Shown: positions 32,511 through 42,589 of the stretch, piece after piece
How the letters are laid out: each line of letters opens with the position of its first letter
How positions within the stretch are numbered: the first letter of the stretch is position 1
Origin: Phaeodactylibacter xiamenensis
Lineage (GTDB): Bacteria; Bacteroidota; Bacteroidia; Chitinophagales; Saprospiraceae
Assembly: GCF_000759025.1 (NCBI RefSeq)
Contig: NZ_JPOS01000077.1
Location: 1 to 64,000, forward strand
Length of the DNA: 64,000 nt
Direction of reading: 5' to 3'
Program-made: the position numbers and the translations under genes
Notes under the pieces: generated by a model
What the model was told of the DNA's origin: nothing
Database searches by the model: none
The model's input: only the letters and a program-made list of their open reading frames with translations

Positions 32511-33662
32511 TCAGGATTCGTTGCCTGACTTGTAAATGGCATTAATCGGGGTGCTGGAATTAGGAAGTTCATCCTGGTTCACAAGGAAAATACCTGCGCC
32601 TCTGAGGAAGGCGTAAATGGCAGTCAGATTGATTAGGTCTTCGCTATCCTTCTGTCGGCTTTTGTGCAATTCGACTTTACCACTTTTAGGGCTGAAAGTA
32701 CCCCACCGTTTCTGTCCTTCCGCTACAAAGAGGGTCTCCACCTCACCTTTGTAGGCTCGGGGCAGGATTTCAAATACGGAAGAGGAGGCAAGTTCTTTTG
32801 CATCATAATCACTGAAGCCCTCTATTTTTCGGTCTTTTTGGTTGTGGTGGAAGTCGCGAATGATTTCCAGCGCCTGCTCATGCATCTGCTGTTTGGACAG
32901 CTGCTCCGGCGTGCCGCTGATATGAACGGGGGCGATATCTGTATAGTCACTGGTTTCTTTGTAGATAGGCGCGATTTGGTCGGTCGTTGCCAAAACGACC
33001 GGGGCATCAGCATCTTCGAGGATGGCCTGCACGCCCTGATCTACCTGATAGCAGTATCTTTTGTATTGTTTAAGGCGATGGTCGTGCCCCATCTCTTCTC
33101 CATTGAAAATAGGAGTGTCGAAGGCAGCCGCACCACGGTTCATTTGTACATTGCGCGTCTCAGTATCCATTTGCAATGCCGATTCCATGTTTTTGGGGAG
33201 TTGTTCATCGGCAGGTACAGGCTGTATGGAGTTGGCGTCGCCGCGGTACAGGCTTGTTGATGTTTCGCCCAGGGCGAGGACATAGAATTCGCCGGCGGCG
33301 CTCATTTCGCTAATCAAAGGCAGCAGGTAAAACCGCTGGTCTACAATCAACCGGGGCGATACCTGACGATTGAGCTCCAGGGCTTCGAAAATTTCCGGGC
33401 CGATAAAAAGGGCATAGCTCGATTCAAGCTGTTGCCAGCGTTCTGTTTCATTGAGCAATTCATAGCCATTGAACAGATAGGCCCGGGCATCCTTGTCGGA
33501 CATACCACTTTGTATTAACCGGTCCGCAGCATCATTGAGCATCTTTTTCAGAAAAGAACGGCTCTCCATACCCCGTTCGGAAGGATACCCCGGCACATAG
33601 ATGCTTACACAATTGGGAGTATTGACCTGAGCAAGTGTATGGAAGGTTTGTCGGTTGAGCAT
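32511..33662 (-). CDS. baeRF-family (bacterial archaeo-eukaryotic release factor-like) protein
   Basis: 383 residues from ATG 33662 (MLNRQTFHTLAQ); a frame extending 75 bp further upstream has weak composition. The protein begins like baeRF proteins (CVSIYVPGYPSERG) and continues with ESSYALFIGPEIFEALEL, FYLLPLISEM, FYVLALGETSTSLYRGD, and a C-terminal eL30/eRF1 domain 3-like part with TLFVAEGQKRWGTF. The family is related to eRF1 and Pelota and is predicted to act on stalled ribosomes or in stress. It is divergent from nhaA with about 115 bp between starts, so the two may share a stress-responsive promoter region. Confidence 0.75.
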   Translation of the reverse strand: MLNRQTFHTLAQVNTPNCVSIYVPGYPSERGMESRSFLKKMLNDAADRLIQSGMSDKDARAYLFNGYELLNETERWQQLESSYALFIGPEIFEALELNRQVSPRLIVDQRFYLLPLISEMSAAGEFYVLALGETSTSLYRGDANSIQPVPADEQLPKNMESALQMDTETRNVQMNRGAAAFDTPIFNGEEMGHDHRLKQYKRYCYQVDQGVQAILEDADAPVVLATTDQIAPIYKETSDYTDIAPVHISGTPEQLSKQQMHEQALEIIRDFHHNQKDRKIEGFSDYDAKELASSSVFEILPRAYKGEVETLFVAEGQKRWGTFSPKSGKVELHKSRQKDSEDLINLTAIYAFLRGAGIFLVNQDELPNSSTPINAIYKSGNES

Positions 33663-33776
33663 ATTACGATTTTTTATGACTGATTTCACTGTTAGAACAT
33701 GGGGTTTGATTTCCATGTTCAATAGTTGACAATTCAAAATTATTGGAAATCAATTGGTTAACACGTCAATCGCTAC

Positions 33777-35144
33777 ATGCAGCCTAAAACACTTCTTCAA
33801 TCCATCGCCGCTCCCTTCCGACAGTTTATCCGTAATGAGTCGTCGAGTGGGATCTTGCTTATCCTGTCCACGGTGATCGCTTTGGTATGGGCCAACTCCC
33901 CTCTGTCTCCTGCCTATTTCAATTTATGGGATACACCGGTGAGTATTTCGATTGGGGAAGACAGCTTTTCCAAGCCGTTGCTGCTGTGGGTAAATGATGG
34001 ATTGATGGCCATTTTCTTCTTTACCATAGGGCTGGAAATAAAAAAGGAAGTCATTGACGGTGAATTGTCCACACCGCGCAAGGCAGCGCTGCCGCTGCTG
34101 GCTGCCGTTGGAGGCATGGTCGTCCCGGTCGGTTTATTTTTTCTGCTTCAGGATGCCGGTCCGGGCATGAAGGGGTGGGGGATTCCCATGGCGACTGATA
34201 TTGCCTTCTCTATAGGGATACTCTCTCTGCTGGGCAGCCGGGTACCGCTAGGCATGAAAGTATTTCTGACAGCCTTTGCTATCGTCGATGACCTTGGAGC
34301 GATTTTCGTCATTACCGTATTTTATTCCCATGAAGTTCACTGGGGTGCCCTTGCCATGTCGGGAGGGATTCTGGCCTTTTTGTTTTTGTGCAATCACATG
34401 TTTAGCATCAAGCGCAACTGGGTATACCTGCTGGGCGGGCTGGGGGTATGGTACTATATGTTTAAGTCAGGGATTCATCCGACCATAGCCGGAGTATTGG
34501 TAGCTATGGCGGTACCGGCTACCAATAAGCTGCGGGCCCGCCGGTTTGCCGATCGTATTGAAGATTTCCTGGATGAATTCAGGTTGGAGAAGGCTGACGG
34601 TGGAGGGCCTTTTATTCCCGACCCGGAAGTCCATCAGTTGCAGGATTTAAGAAACCGGGCCCGCTCGGTGCTGCCACCGCTGCAACGGCTGGAATATCAG
34701 CTCAATGACTTTGTCGCGTTTTTTGTGATGCCACTCTTTGCGCTGGCTAACGCCGGGATAAAGTTTGGAGGGAGCGGTGAGGTCTTTGGTCAGCCCCTGT
34801 TTATGAATATTGCGGTTGCGCTGCTTTTCGGAAAGGTCATTGGGATTGTCCTGTTCTCCTGGCTGGCTGTAAAGCTCCGGATTGCCGATCTTCCCCTGCG
34901 AACAGGCTGGGTGCAAATGGCCGGGCTGGGCTTGCTGGGCGGGATCGGTTTCACTATGGCGCTGTTTATTTCCAACCTCGCCCTTGAGGGAGCTGCTCTG
35001 CTGGCTCAGGCAAAGCTGGGCATACTCATAGGCTCTTTTGTGGCAGGGACAGCAGGGTATCTGCTCCTGCACTACACGCTTCGGGAACCGCTTGAGGAAG
35101 AACTGGAGTCCGTCGCCGCATCAGGTCAGGAGCAAACGGTCTGA
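33777..35144 (+). CDS. nhaA: Na+/H+ antiporter NhaA
   Basis: 455 residues with about 12 transmembrane helices. Family landmarks: GLEIKKEVIDGEL, MATDIAFSIGILSLLG (the transport-site TM4 region), AFAIVDDLGAIFVI with the two ion-binding aspartates of TM5, and GGIGFTMALFISNLA near the end. It exchanges external protons for cytoplasmic sodium and is used at alkaline pH or in salt. The ~60-residue stretch at about 255-315 is a hydrophilic insertion typical of NhaA from Bacteroidota and others. Monocistronic, ending in a weak terminator. Confidence 0.93.
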   Translation: MQPKTLLQSIAAPFRQFIRNESSSGILLILSTVIALVWANSPLSPAYFNLWDTPVSISIGEDSFSKPLLLWVNDGLMAIFFFTIGLEIKKEVIDGELSTPRKAALPLLAAVGGMVVPVGLFFLLQDAGPGMKGWGIPMATDIAFSIGILSLLGSRVPLGMKVFLTAFAIVDDLGAIFVITVFYSHEVHWGALAMSGGILAFLFLCNHMFSIKRNWVYLLGGLGVWYYMFKSGIHPTIAGVLVAMAVPATNKLRARRFADRIEDFLDEFRLEKADGGGPFIPDPEVHQLQDLRNRARSVLPPLQRLEYQLNDFVAFFVMPLFALANAGIKFGGSGEVFGQPLFMNIAVALLFGKVIGIVLFSWLAVKLRIADLPLRTGWVQMAGLGLLGGIGFTMALFISNLALEGAALLAQAKLGILIGSFVAGTAGYLLLHYTLREPLEEELESVAASGQEQTV

Positions 35145-35160
35145 TCTGTTCCCGTTTTTT
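35134..35160 (+). terminator. Weak terminator overlapping the nhaA stop codon
   Basis: AAACGG (35134-35139) pairs with CCGTTT (35152-35157), with further T after it. The stop codon lies in the loop. Only six base pairs. Confidence 0.4.
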
Positions 35161-35163
35161 CCT

Positions 35164-35171
35164 TACATTTG
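35164..35171 (+). promoter_or_regulatory. -7 promoter box (TACATTTG) of the M20 dipeptidase
   Basis: Exact TAnnTTTG match, 33 bp before the start codon at 35204. No clear -33 partner. Confidence 0.45.
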
Positions 35172-35203
35172 GCGCGTTAATCAACCCGCCAAATACTAAG
35201 CCT

Positions 35204-36589
35204 ATGCAAGCTGTACAAGACTATATTCAGGAAAACAAGGACCGCTTTCTGGACGAGCTGCTCGACCTGTTGCGTATTCCTTCGGTAAGTGCAGACCCTG
35301 CCTACAAAGGAGATGTACTCAAAACAGCAGACTTTGTGGCTGAGAGCCTTCGGAAAGCTGGTGCTGACAGTGTGGAGGTTTGCCCGACTGCCGGTTATCC
35401 CATTGTTTATGGTGAGAAAATAATCGATCCTGCCAAGCCCACCGTACTCGTTTATGGCCACTATGATGTGCAACCGCCCGACCCGGTGGAGCTCTGGGAA
35501 TCCCCGCCCTTCGAGCCAATTATCAAAAAGACGGAAGCACACCCGGACGGTGCCATTTATGCCCGTGGGGCCTGCGATGACAAAGGGCAGTTTTTTATGC
35601 ACGTCAAAGCCTTTGAGGCTATGATGGCACAGGACGCTTTGCCTTGCAACATCAAGTTTATGATAGAGGGCGAAGAGGAAGTAGGCTCCGCCAACCTCGG
35701 TATCTTTTGCCGGGAGAATCAGGAAAAGCTTAAGTGCGATACCATCCTGATTTCTGACACCTCTATCATCGCTAATGATGTCCCTTCTATCACAGTTGGG
35801 CTGCGCGGGCTGAGCTACCTCGAAGTGGAGGTGGTGGGCCCCAACCGCGACCTGCACTCTGGCGTCTACGGTGGTGGCGTAGCCAACCCGATCAATGTCC
35901 TCTGCGATATGGTCAGCTCCCTGATGGATGACCGTAAGCACATCACCATTCCCGGATTTTATGACGATGTGGTGGAACTGTCGGAGGCTGAGCGCAAAAA
36001 GCTCAACGAAGCCCCTTTTGACTTGGAAAAGTACAAGAAAGACCTCGCAATCGGGGACGTACAGGGCGAAGCGGGCTATACGCCATTGGAGCGCGTATCC
36101 ATCCGCCCAACCCTGGATGTCAACGGCATCTGGGGCGGATACATTGGAGAAGGCGCGAAGACGGTACTGCCTTCCAAAGCCAATGCCAAAATCAGCATGC
36201 GCCTGGTGCCGAATCAGGACCCGGAGAAAATCACGCAGCTGTTCAAACAGCACTTTGAGCGTATCGCTCCGGCTTCCGTGAAAGTTACTGTGACGCCTCA
36301 CCATGGCGGCGAGCCTGCCGTAACGCCAACTAATACGCCGGAGTACAAAGCGGCTTCTATGGCTATGGAAATGGCATTCGGCAAAACGCCCATCCCCACC
36401 CGGGAAGGGGGCAGTATCCCCATTGTAGCCTTGTTCGAGCAGGTGCTGAATGCGAAGAGCGTTTTAATGGGATTCGGGCTCAACAGCGACGCCATCCACT
36501 CGCCCAATGAGCACTACGGGCTGTTCAACTTTTACAAAGGTATCGAGACGATTCCTTACTTTTTTGCGCATTACGCTGATGCGAAGTAA
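35204..36589 (+). CDS. M20-family dipeptidase (zinc metallopeptidase)
   Basis: 461 residues. Metal-site segments of the M20/CNDP-type dipeptidases are all visible: VLVYGHYDVQPP (His and Asp), ARGACDDKGQ (bridging Asp), IEGEEEVGS (catalytic and metal Glu), DLHSGVYGG, and a late His in DAIHSPNEHYG. The lid/dimerisation domain sits at about 195-355. No signal peptide, so a cytoplasmic peptidase cleaving dipeptides or similar amides to recover amino acids. It is a single gene between its own promoter box and a strong terminator. Confidence 0.92.
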   Translation: MQAVQDYIQENKDRFLDELLDLLRIPSVSADPAYKGDVLKTADFVAESLRKAGADSVEVCPTAGYPIVYGEKIIDPAKPTVLVYGHYDVQPPDPVELWESPPFEPIIKKTEAHPDGAIYARGACDDKGQFFMHVKAFEAMMAQDALPCNIKFMIEGEEEVGSANLGIFCRENQEKLKCDTILISDTSIIANDVPSITVGLRGLSYLEVEVVGPNRDLHSGVYGGGVANPINVLCDMVSSLMDDRKHITIPGFYDDVVELSEAERKKLNEAPFDLEKYKKDLAIGDVQGEAGYTPLERVSIRPTLDVNGIWGGYIGEGAKTVLPSKANAKISMRLVPNQDPEKITQLFKQHFERIAPASVKVTVTPHHGGEPAVTPTNTPEYKAASMAMEMAFGKTPIPTREGGSIPIVALFEQVLNAKSVLMGFGLNSDAIHSPNEHYGLFNFYKGIETIPYFFAHYADAK

Positions 36590-36612
36590 GGCGTGAAGAT
36601 AAAGACTGCATA

Positions 36613-36644
36613 GTGGAGTAATCCCAAAGGGTTACTCCACTTTT
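36613..36644 (+). terminator. Strong terminator after the M20 dipeptidase
   Basis: Stem GTGGAGTAA / TTACTCCAC with an inner CCC/GGG (loop AAA), then TTTTGTGATTTT. It lies between convergent genes and stops transcription before mrpG. Confidence 0.85.
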
Positions 36645-36664
36645 GTGATTTTATACTGACGATT

Positions 36665-36743
36665 AAGTGGTTTGCCACAGCAAACCTACTCAATGTCAGC
36701 ATTTACGCTGGGAAGTGTCTTGCTCCGATGTCGCAAACCACTT
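36665..36743. repeat. Competing inverted repeats at the mrpG 3' end
   Basis: AAGTGGTTTGC (36665-36675) can pair with GCAAACC at 36680-36686 as a local hairpin with a CACA loop, or with GCAAACCACTT at 36733-36743 inside mrpG. Confidence 0.55.
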
Positions 36744-37100
36744 CGTATTGCGTATAGCTTCCTTATCCTGCTCCTTCTTGTAGTCCTCAAGTTCGCTGAG
36801 GCCGGTCTTTTCCCAGAATCCCACCTCCGTGATGACCGCAGCACGGGACACAATATGAGCGGCTAAGGGCGCGATCAGGAAAATAAACAGGAGGATGGCG
36901 AAAATCTCAATAAAGATCATCGTGTCGTTGTAGTGGATCCCAACGCCCAGCAAAATCAGCAAAACGCCCAAAACAACGGCTTTGGTACTGGCAGAGTTGC
37001 GGATGTAGAAGTCCGGGAACTTCACCATGCCAATACTGGCAATCAGCATAAAGATAGAGCCGCCAAGCATAAAGGCGGCACTGAATAGATCATTGATCAT
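36696..37100 (-). CDS. mrpG: Mrp antiporter subunit G
   Basis: 134 residues with three transmembrane helices (about 8-28, 38-58, 65-85) and the MrpG segment FYIRNSASTKAVVLGVLLILLG. Then a hydrophilic tail of ~45 residues (LEDYKKEQDKEAIRNTKW), longer than in the usual ~110-residue MrpG. It is a small subunit needed for the sodium/proton antiporter complex. It starts 11 bp inside mrpF and is the last gene of the operon. The 3' end overlaps an inverted repeat. Confidence 0.88.
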   Translation of the reverse strand: MINDLFSAAFMLGGSIFMLIASIGMVKFPDFYIRNSASTKAVVLGVLLILLGVGIHYNDTMIFIEIFAILLFIFLIAPLAAHIVSRAAVITEVGFWEKTGLSELEDYKKEQDKEAIRNTKWFATSEQDTSQRKC

Positions 37101-37380
37101 AGTTCTTGGATTTTTCCCGTTTCTGTACCAGGTAGTAAGCGAAGGTCATAGTGCCCACAAAAGCAATCAGCGACATGATCAGGGCTACATTCAGATAGGC
37201 TTTCTCCTCAGACAGAACGGAGTAAATGGCCAGTACGGCAAGAAGGTTGGCAGAAAAGACATCAAGGGAAATAATCCGGTCCGGCAGGCTCGGCCCTTTG
37301 AAAAACCGGACCAGCGTCAGTATCGTGCTGATACTGATGATGGCGATAGCGATGTAAGCTGCGATGGTGAAAAGGCTCAT
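37090..37380 (-). CDS. mrpF: Mrp antiporter subunit F
   Basis: 96 residues, three transmembrane helices, with the conserved [24 protein letters not shown] core; the Asp of LPDR is required in characterised MrpF proteins. It overlaps mrpE by 4 bp and mrpG by 11 bp. The C-terminal tail is basic ([11 protein letters not shown]). Confidence 0.9.
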   Translation of the reverse strand: MSLFTIAAYIAIAIISISTILTLVRFFKGPSLPDRIISLDVFSANLLAVLAIYSVLSEEKAYLNVALIMSLIAFVGTMTFAYYLVQKREKSKNYDQ

Positions 37381-37883
37381 ACTTGATACGGGTTTCTGGT
37401 GATTTTCAGGATTTTTTTCTCGAAGCCGTCCTTGATTTGCCGCCTCACGCTTTCTGTATCTCCTGCCTTTACATAGACCTCATGTACATAGAGCGTCTTC
37501 CGGTCTTTGGAAACATCAATACTCAGCGTACCTGGCGTCAGGGTGATGAAATTGGCCAGCAGGGTGATTTCGAAGTCCGTCTCTGCTTCAAGCGGGATGG
37601 CGACCACTGCAGGCTGCATATGGTCCTGTGGGGTGAGTACTTCATAAGCGACACGCAGGGAGGCGGTAAGGAGCTCTTTCAGGTAAAAAAAGACAAGGGC
37701 GCTAATCTGCCGGGACTTGTGAAAGGAATGCGGACTGTAAAAAAAGGTGAGCAGCCAAAGTACGATATTCCAGCCGGCAAACAGCAGGAGGGTGGCGAAC
37801 CCATCATTCGGGATGCCAGGGTAGATGGCTTGGGTGAACCAGGTCATCAGTACAGCTACGAATAGGTTGATCAGTATAACCAT
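37377..37883 (-). CDS. mrpE: Mrp antiporter subunit E
   Basis: 168 residues. Two N-terminal hydrophobic helices, then a soluble domain with the family's [24 protein letters not shown] segment ([14 protein letters not shown]). It forms the outer edge of the Mrp complex. It starts 5 bp after mrpD and overlaps mrpF by 4 bp. Confidence 0.9.
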   Translation of the reverse strand: MVILINLFVAVLMTWFTQAIYPGIPNDGFATLLLFAGWNIVLWLLTFFYSPHSFHKSRQISALVFFYLKELLTASLRVAYEVLTPQDHMQPAVVAIPLEAETDFEITLLANFITLTPGTLSIDVSKDRKTLYVHEVYVKAGDTESVRRQIKDGFEKKILKITRNPYQV

Positions 37884-37888
37884 GTTTT

Positions 37889-39406
37889 TTATGGGTTGAG
37901 TACAGCATTAATGTATTCCTGAGGGTTCAGTAATTGCTCAGCAGCCTGCTCCGAAAAGGAGATCAAAAAATCAGGATAAAAGCTGATGCCCAGCGTGCAA
38001 AGGGTCAGGAAAACCGAAGCAAGCAGCAGGCAGTAGTAACGGCGGAACAGCGTTGGGCTGTCGTATTGTGGTGGATTGCTTTTGGTGGCGGGGCCTGCAG
38101 ACCAGAATACGGATACCCAGATTTTGCTCATGGAAAAAAGTGTCAACAGCCCCACGAGGAGAGATACCGCAACGATAACGTACGCTCCGGACTCCAGGCC
38201 TGCCTTCGCCAGTATAAACTTGCCCCAGAAACCCGAAAGGGGAGGAATGCCCGCCAGCGAAAAGGCAGAAATGGCAAACAGGACAGTGACGAAGGGGAAT
38301 CGGTCATATACCCCTCCCAGTTTGCTTAATGCATAATGGCCATTGGTGATTTTGACGATTCCGCTGATCAAAAACAAGTTGGTTTTGACCAGAATATGGT
38401 GGATGATGTAAAAGATGGAACCGGCAATGGCCAGCGGGGTAAATAGTGCCAGCCCCATAATCATATATCCGATTTGGCTGACAATATGGAACGAGAGGAT
38501 TTTTTTGAAATTGCGCTGCGCAATAGCCCCCAACACTCCAAAAAACATCGTCAGGCCAGCCAGGACGAGCAGTACCGAATGGGTAGTTGGCAAATCATGA
38601 GTGTAGAGCAGGGTGAAAAACCGGATTAATGCATATACTCCGACTTTGGTCAGCAATCCGGCCATCAGCCCCACCACCGATATTGGTGGCGTGGGGTAGG
38701 AGGCAGGCAACCAGGAGAAAAACGGGAACAGGGCCGCCTTGATTCCAAATCCGGTAAGAAAAAATACGGCAGAGACCGTAATCAGCTCCGGATTGGGGTG
38801 CTGGGCAATCGCTACCGACAGATCAGCCATATTCAGGGTGCCGGTTAATTTGTATAGTATAGCCGAACCGGTGAGCAGAAAACCCGAGGAGATGAAGCTC
38901 AGGGTGACATATTTAACTGCCCCCTCCAGCTGCTTTTTGCTGTTGCCCAAAACGATGAGCACGAAAGAAGCCACCAGCATGACTTCAAACCAGACGTAGA
39001 GGTTGAAAATGTCGCCCGTCAGAAAGGAGCCGCAAACGCCAAACATCATCACGAGCAAAACCGGGTAAAAGCCTTTCTTTTTGCGTGCTGCTGATATGTC
39101 CTGAATAGAGTACAGAATGATAGCAAAGGCGATGACGGCAGAAATGAGCACCATTCCCGAGGCCAGCAGGTCTGCAACCAGAGTGATGCCAAACGGTGCC
39201 GGCCAGTTGCCGATCTGTATGACCTGAATACCGTTTTGGTTCACTTCCATAAACAGGCTTGCCGCCGCTGCCAGGTACAGAAACCCGGCGACGACCGCAA
39301 TAGCGGCCTGAACCTTGACCCGCTGCCAGGATAAAATGCAGAAGATGAACGCCGCGAGCAGCACCCACAACGGGAAGAGCAGTAAGGTGGGAATCGTATC
39401 GGTCAC
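37889..39406 (-). CDS. mrpD: Mrp antiporter subunit D
   Basis: 505 residues and about 14 transmembrane helices. A proton-translocating NuoM/NuoN-like subunit with [15 protein letters not shown] (the conserved Glu of TM5), [38 protein letters not shown] (Lys-containing broken helix) and [17 protein letters not shown]. It overlaps mrpC by 4 bp. Confidence 0.92.
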   Translation of the reverse strand: MTDTIPTLLLFPLWVLLAAFIFCILSWQRVKVQAAIAVVAGFLYLAAAASLFMEVNQNGIQVIQIGNWPAPFGITLVADLLASGMVLISAVIAFAIILYSIQDISAARKKKGFYPVLLVMMFGVCGSFLTGDIFNLYVWFEVMLVASFVLIVLGNSKKQLEGAVKYVTLSFISSGFLLTGSAILYKLTGTLNMADLSVAIAQHPNPELITVSAVFFLTGFGIKAALFPFFSWLPASYPTPPISVVGLMAGLLTKVGVYALIRFFTLLYTHDLPTTHSVLLVLAGLTMFFGVLGAIAQRNFKKILSFHIVSQIGYMIMGLALFTPLAIAGSIFYIIHHILVKTNLFLISGIVKITNGHYALSKLGGVYDRFPFVTVLFAISAFSLAGIPPLSGFWGKFILAKAGLESGAYVIVAVSLLVGLLTLFSMSKIWVSVFWSAGPATKSNPPQYDSPTLFRRYYCLLLASVFLTLCTLGISFYPDFLISFSEQAAEQLLNPQEYINAVLNP

Positions 39407-39753
39407 TTTATTTTATCTGTTGTATTGAGTTCATCCAAATCTTCGGTCCCAACTTCCTCGTATACTTTTTTCAGCAGCACAATCACGAACAATTGCACGC
39501 CAATACTAATCACAATGGCTGTTAATGTCAGTGCCTGTGGCAAAGGGTCTGCAAGCTGGTCCACCGCTGCTTTTGCTTCGGAGAGCAGTGGGGGCGCATT
39601 CTTGGTTACCCCTCCCACGGTGAACAGGAAAAAGGTGGTGGCATAGCCAAACAGGATGACCCCGATGATCAGCTTGAAGAAGCTTTTCTGGAACATCAGA
39701 AACAAGCTCGCTGAAAACAAAACGCCAATAATCAGGGGTATAATCAGGTTCAT
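39403..39753 (-). CDS. mrpC: Mrp antiporter subunit C
   Basis: 116 residues, three transmembrane helices, resembling NuoK. It has LIIGVILFGYATTFFLF, then DPLPQALTLTAIVISIGVQLFV, the signature DPLPQALVLTAIVI of MrpC. Six bases separate it from mrpB. Confidence 0.92.
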   Translation of the reverse strand: MNLIIPLIIGVLFSASLFLMFQKSFFKLIIGVILFGYATTFFLFTVGGVTKNAPPLLSEAKAAVDQLADPLPQALTLTAIVISIGVQLFVIVLLKKVYEEVGTEDLDELNTTDKIK

Positions 39754-39759
39754 AAGTTG

Positions 39760-40167
39760 TTATTCCTCAGTGAGTAAAAAAGTAATTTGCAGGACCACGC
39801 CAAAGACCACCAGCAAAACACCAAAGTCGAAAAAGATAGGCGTGCCGATTTTGCCCACCAGGGGCAATTCCTGGGTTACCCAGGCTGAAGTCAGGTAGGG
39901 CTCGCCCTTTAGTACAGCAAAAAAGCCACTAAGGAGGGCCATCAGCAAACCAAGTGCAGCCAGTATGGTGGGCTTTACCCTGAATACCTGCCTGGTCCGC
40001 TCGTACCCAAAGACCATAGCGTGCAGCATAAAGGGAATGGAGGCGATCAGCCCGGCTATAAATCCACCCCCTGGTTTATCGTGCCCCCTGAAAAACATAT
40101 AGAGGGCAAAACTGATAAACAGGGGCGTCAGTGCGCGTAGCAGGGTCGCCAGAATGAGTGTTTTCAT
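39760..40167 (-). CDS. mrpB: Mrp antiporter subunit B
   Basis: 135 residues, four transmembrane helices, with the family core FRGHDKPGGGFIAGLIAS. The C-terminal half ends in TPIFFDFGVLLVVFGVVLQITF. It overlaps mrpA by 4 bp. Confidence 0.92.
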   Translation of the reverse strand: MKTLILATLLRALTPLFISFALYMFFRGHDKPGGGFIAGLIASIPFMLHAMVFGYERTRQVFRVKPTILAALGLLMALLSGFFAVLKGEPYLTSAWVTQELPLVGKIGTPIFFDFGVLLVVFGVVLQITFLLTEE

Positions 40168-42470
40168 GCTTTTTTGTTATTGGGTTTGAATTTTAGCAGT
40201 GCAATGATGCCAATCATAGTAACTGTAAGCACGGTAATCTCCCCAAGGGTGTCAAGAGCACGAAAATCCACCAGGATGACATTCACGGCATTTTGGCCTT
40301 TGCCCTTGGGGATGCTTTGTTCCAAAAAATAGGCTTGTGAGCCTGTATCCTTTTCCTGTAGCAGCATCACATAGGCCGTCACTGCCATCATTGCCCCAAA
40401 CAAGATCGCCACAGGCAGGTATTTCAACCGGGCAATAGAGGTTTTGAGGGTATAGGAAGGCAGGCGGTGGATAATCAGAATGAGCAGTATCAGGGTCAGG
40501 GTTTCAGCCAGGAACTGCGTGATGGCTACATCCGGTGCGCTGAACAGGGTATACGCCAGCGCAATACTATATCCAATAATGCCAAAGGTTGCAGTCACAA
40601 TCAGCCTTGACCTGACCCGGAAGAGAAAGCCGGTGGCCAGAACGATCAGGGCTAAAATGACAAGCTCGTAAATCTGTAAGCCCTCCAGCAGCGGTGCCGT
40701 TGAAAAAGACTGGAAAACCTGGCCATGAGCCATTGCGGCCAAAAGCAGCATGGAAAAGGTGATGATAACGGTGGCTATATATCTTCTTAGGTAGCCATTT
40801 TGAATCTTCCCGGTTATGTACTGCGCAACGAACTCACTGCCGGCAATGAGCTGATCGTACAAAAAATCGGCGGAAGCCCAGGGCGGTTTTTGGGCCCGCC
40901 TGAGCCACTTGCGGAGGAAGTACAAACCTACACCGGTGAGCAAAGTGGCTAAGCTCAGGAGGAACACGAAGTTGAACCCATGCCACAGTTTTAGTTTCAT
41001 AGTGGGGGCGAAATCCTGGATGCTGGCAGCCGACCATTTTAGCAGGGGCGCTATAGTCCATCCGGGGGCAATGCCCGTCAGCAGGCTTACGACAGCCAAT
41101 AACAGGGGGGGAAGGGTAAGCAGCAGCTGCCCCTCCCGTATGGGCTGATCCCTGAGTTTGCCGGTTTTGAAAAATGCGTTATACAGGATGTCTACGCTCA
41201 CTGCCGTAAAGAGCGCCCCGGCCAGAAACAACAGCGCCAGGTAAACGATCGCAAAAGGATCGGCGGCATGGTAGAGCGCATCGTACAAAAGTTCTTTTCC
41301 TACAAAACCCAGCAGAGGCAGCACGCCGGCCATTGATGCCAGGGCAAGGGCTACAGTTGTTGCTGTAAGTGGCATCTTCCGGCTCAGGTCTGATAGCTGG
41401 GAAATGCGCCTCGTTCCGGTTTGATGGTCGATGTTGCCGGCGGTCATGAACAGGGCACATTTGTACAGGGCGTGTGCCAGGACATACACCATCGCGGCAT
41501 TAACTGCTGCTTCCCCACCCAGGCCAATCATCATAAACAGGATACCCAGGGCGCTGACGGTTGTGTAAGCGAGGATACGCTTGAGGTCATCCTCCTGAAA
41601 AGCTTTCAGGGCGCCCCAGGTCATGGTCAGCGCCCCGGCAGCGCCGAGCAGATGGTGCCAGAGTGCGGCTTCCTGAAATAAAGGATTGAGCCGGAAAATG
41701 AGGTAGACGCCGGCTTTGACCATCGTTGCAGAGTGCAGGTAGGCACTTACCGGGGTGGGCGCAGCCATGGCATTGGGCAACCAGAAATGGAAAGGGAATT
41801 GTGCGGATTTTGTGAGGGCGCCCAGTCCGATGAGGATAATGGCCGCAGATTGCAATCCACTATCAGCCACTACTTCAGACTGGGATAGTATTTCCGTCAG
41901 GTTGTACCCACTGCCGGTGGCGATTTCCAAAAGGATAAATCCCGCCATCAGGGCCAGCCCTCCACCAGCTGTAATTAGGAGTGCCTGCCTTGCGGACCGC
42001 CTTGAGTCTTCATCTTTATGTTTGAAGCCAATGAGCAGGAAGGAGCTGAGGCTGGTGAGTTCCCAAAATACAAACAGGCTGATCAGGTTGGCCGAGAGGA
42101 CGAGGCCGAGCATGGAGCCTGAGAATAACAGCAGGTAACCTGCAAACCGGTTGATTTGAGGGCTGTCTTCCATATACCGGTGTGCGTATAAAAAGATCAG
42201 CAACCCAAAGACGGTGACCAGGAGCGCAAAAAACAGGCTAAGCCCGTCCACAAGGAAAGCCAGTTGAATACTGAGGGTGTCCACCCACTTTACTTGCTGT
42301 ACGATGGTTGCTCCGTCAAGTACTGTTCCCGTCAGGGAGCCAAAGTAGGCGATGATTGTGAGAAAAAGCAGTGAGATGGCAGGCAGCAGGATACTTCGGT
42401 GCCTGTCATAAAATAAAGCAGACAAGAAGCCAGCCATGAATACCGCCAGGATGCAAAATAGAATCGTCAT
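40164..42470 (-). CDS. mrpA: Mrp antiporter subunit A
   Basis: 768 residues, the first gene of the mrpABCDEFG operon. The N-terminal ~500 residues are a NuoL-like proton pump unit (FWELTSLSSFLLIGF with its Glu; SAQFPFHFWLPNAMAAPTPVSAYLHSATMVKAG; HALYKCALFMTAGNIDHQTGTR). The C-terminal ~200 residues hold the extra MrpA part related to NuoJ (TLGEITVLTVTMIGIIALL). The complete seven-gene set makes a group 1 Mrp Na+/H+ antiporter in the inner membrane. It probably serves sodium export and pH homeostasis alongside NhaA. Confidence 0.93.
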   Translation of the reverse strand: MTILFCILAVFMAGFLSALFYDRHRSILLPAISLLFLTIIAYFGSLTGTVLDGATIVQQVKWVDTLSIQLAFLVDGLSLFFALLVTVFGLLIFLYAHRYMEDSPQINRFAGYLLLFSGSMLGLVLSANLISLFVFWELTSLSSFLLIGFKHKDEDSRRSARQALLITAGGGLALMAGFILLEIATGSGYNLTEILSQSEVVADSGLQSAAIILIGLGALTKSAQFPFHFWLPNAMAAPTPVSAYLHSATMVKAGVYLIFRLNPLFQEAALWHHLLGAAGALTMTWGALKAFQEDDLKRILAYTTVSALGILFMMIGLGGEAAVNAAMVYVLAHALYKCALFMTAGNIDHQTGTRRISQLSDLSRKMPLTATTVALALASMAGVLPLLGFVGKELLYDALYHAADPFAIVYLALLFLAGALFTAVSVDILYNAFFKTGKLRDQPIREGQLLLTLPPLLLAVVSLLTGIAPGWTIAPLLKWSAASIQDFAPTMKLKLWHGFNFVFLLSLATLLTGVGLYFLRKWLRRAQKPPWASADFLYDQLIAGSEFVAQYITGKIQNGYLRRYIATVIITFSMLLLAAMAHGQVFQSFSTAPLLEGLQIYELVILALIVLATGFLFRVRSRLIVTATFGIIGYSIALAYTLFSAPDVAITQFLAETLTLILLILIIHRLPSYTLKTSIARLKYLPVAILFGAMMAVTAYVMLLQEKDTGSQAYFLEQSIPKGKGQNAVNVILVDFRALDTLGEITVLTVTMIGIIALLKFKPNNKKA

Positions 42471-42589
42471 ATAGTTTGGTATGCATAACTATAGCGCATA
42501 CCATGGGGCAGATGTTCTAATCTGAGCCTTGTTAATAAGAACGGAGGGGCTTTTTGGAGGCCAACGCTGGCCAATCCACGCTGGGCGCC

